Shown: in pieces, positions 7,625 through 7,717 of the stretch
Numbering within the stretch: the first letter of the stretch is position 1
How the letters are laid out: each line of letters starts with the position of its first letter
Program-made: the position numbers and the translations under genes
Assembly: GCA_021323255.1 (NCBI GenBank)
Contig: JAJTCL010000186.1
Location: 1 to 7,717 of the forward strand
Reading direction: 5' to 3'
Length of the DNA: 7,717 nt
From: Propionibacteriaceae bacterium
Lineage (GTDB): Bacteria > Actinomycetota > Actinomycetes > Propionibacteriales > Propionibacteriaceae
The notes under the pieces: generated by a model
Told to the model about the DNA's origin: nothing
Seen by the model: only the letters and a program-made list of their open reading frames with translations
Databases searched by the model: none

Positions 7625-7633
7625 AAACTAACA
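7625..7633 (-). promoter_or_regulatory. Candidate extended -10 element for the atp operon
   Basis: TGTTAGTTT on the minus strand fits the extended -10 pattern TG-N-TANNNT. No good -35 hexamer lies 16-18 nt upstream; the nearest TTGCGC is 22 nt away. Transcription from here would give a leader of roughly 90 nt before the AtpI-like start. It is the best candidate I see in the 191 nt upstream of the first gene, but it is weak, and the true promoter may lie outside the window. Confidence 0.25.
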
Positions 7634-7636
7634 CGA

Positions 7637-7700
7637 GTTTGATTGCTACGCTGCGCAACGCTCGCGGTGTTCGATTGCTCGCTCCGCTCGCTGCGATGTT
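7637..7700. repeat. Two imperfect tandem copies of a ~32-nt GC-rich unit in the operon leader
   Basis: GTTTGATTGCT (7637-7647) recurs as GTTCGATTGCT (7669-7679), 32 nt later, with one mismatch. Each is followed by a run of CGCT/GCG motifs, and the second copy contains GCTCGCTCC directly followed by GCTCGCTGC (7677-7694). The units look like the short GC-rich intergenic repeats seen in many actinobacterial genomes, though I cannot check copy number. They lie upstream of the candidate promoter, so they could be the end of a repeat cluster between the operon and its upstream neighbour. I see no coding sequence in 7527-7717. Confidence 0.45.
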
Positions 7701-7717
7701 CGCCGGGAACCGCCGTC

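Noticed and set aside
7527..7658. A 44-residue N-terminal extension of the AtpI-like protein from TTG at 7658
   Set aside because: The extension does not resemble the family and has no ribosome site. The ATG at 7526 has AAGGA at a suitable distance.

Overview
The window is most of an F1Fo ATP synthase (atp) operon, entirely on the minus strand. It comes from a moderately GC-rich actinobacterium. Three things point there: the 546-residue alpha subunit with an acidic C-terminal tail, the long 264-residue delta subunit, and the His/Arg arrangement in subunit a. An origin near Propionibacteriales is a guess from overall protein style, not something I can prove here.

In transcription order (high to low coordinates): a leader with imperfect GC-rich repeats and a weak candidate promoter (about 7527-7717); a four-helix AtpI-like membrane protein; a two-helix AtpZ/AtpI-family protein; atpB (subunit a); atpE (c); atpF (b); atpH (delta); atpA (alpha); atpG (gamma); atpD (beta); and the first 24 codons of atpC (epsilon), cut by the window edge. 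Several junctions are 4-nt start/stop overlaps (AtpI/AtpZ, AtpZ/atpB, atpF/atpH), suggesting translational coupling. Together the genes encode the proton-driven membrane rotor and stator (a, b, c), the peripheral stalk cap (delta), the catalytic head (alpha, beta), the central stalk (gamma, epsilon) and two accessory membrane proteins. All genes except atpB look intact within the window.

The one real anomaly is atpB. Subunit a reads normally through the helix with the essential arginine (R192) and on to about residue 237. The reading frame then loses all resemblance to the family and runs about 176 nt into atpE in another frame. The last transmembrane helix, normally about 30-35 residues, is absent, and only 25 nt separate the break from the atpE start. 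The break lies in a small inverted repeat, so this looks like an internal deletion (real or an assembly error) rather than a point frameshift. As written, the Fo motor should not work.

I found no mobile element, CRISPR array, tRNA, rRNA or novel accessory system. Apart from the atpB lesion and some small non-coding structures, this is an ordinary housekeeping locus.
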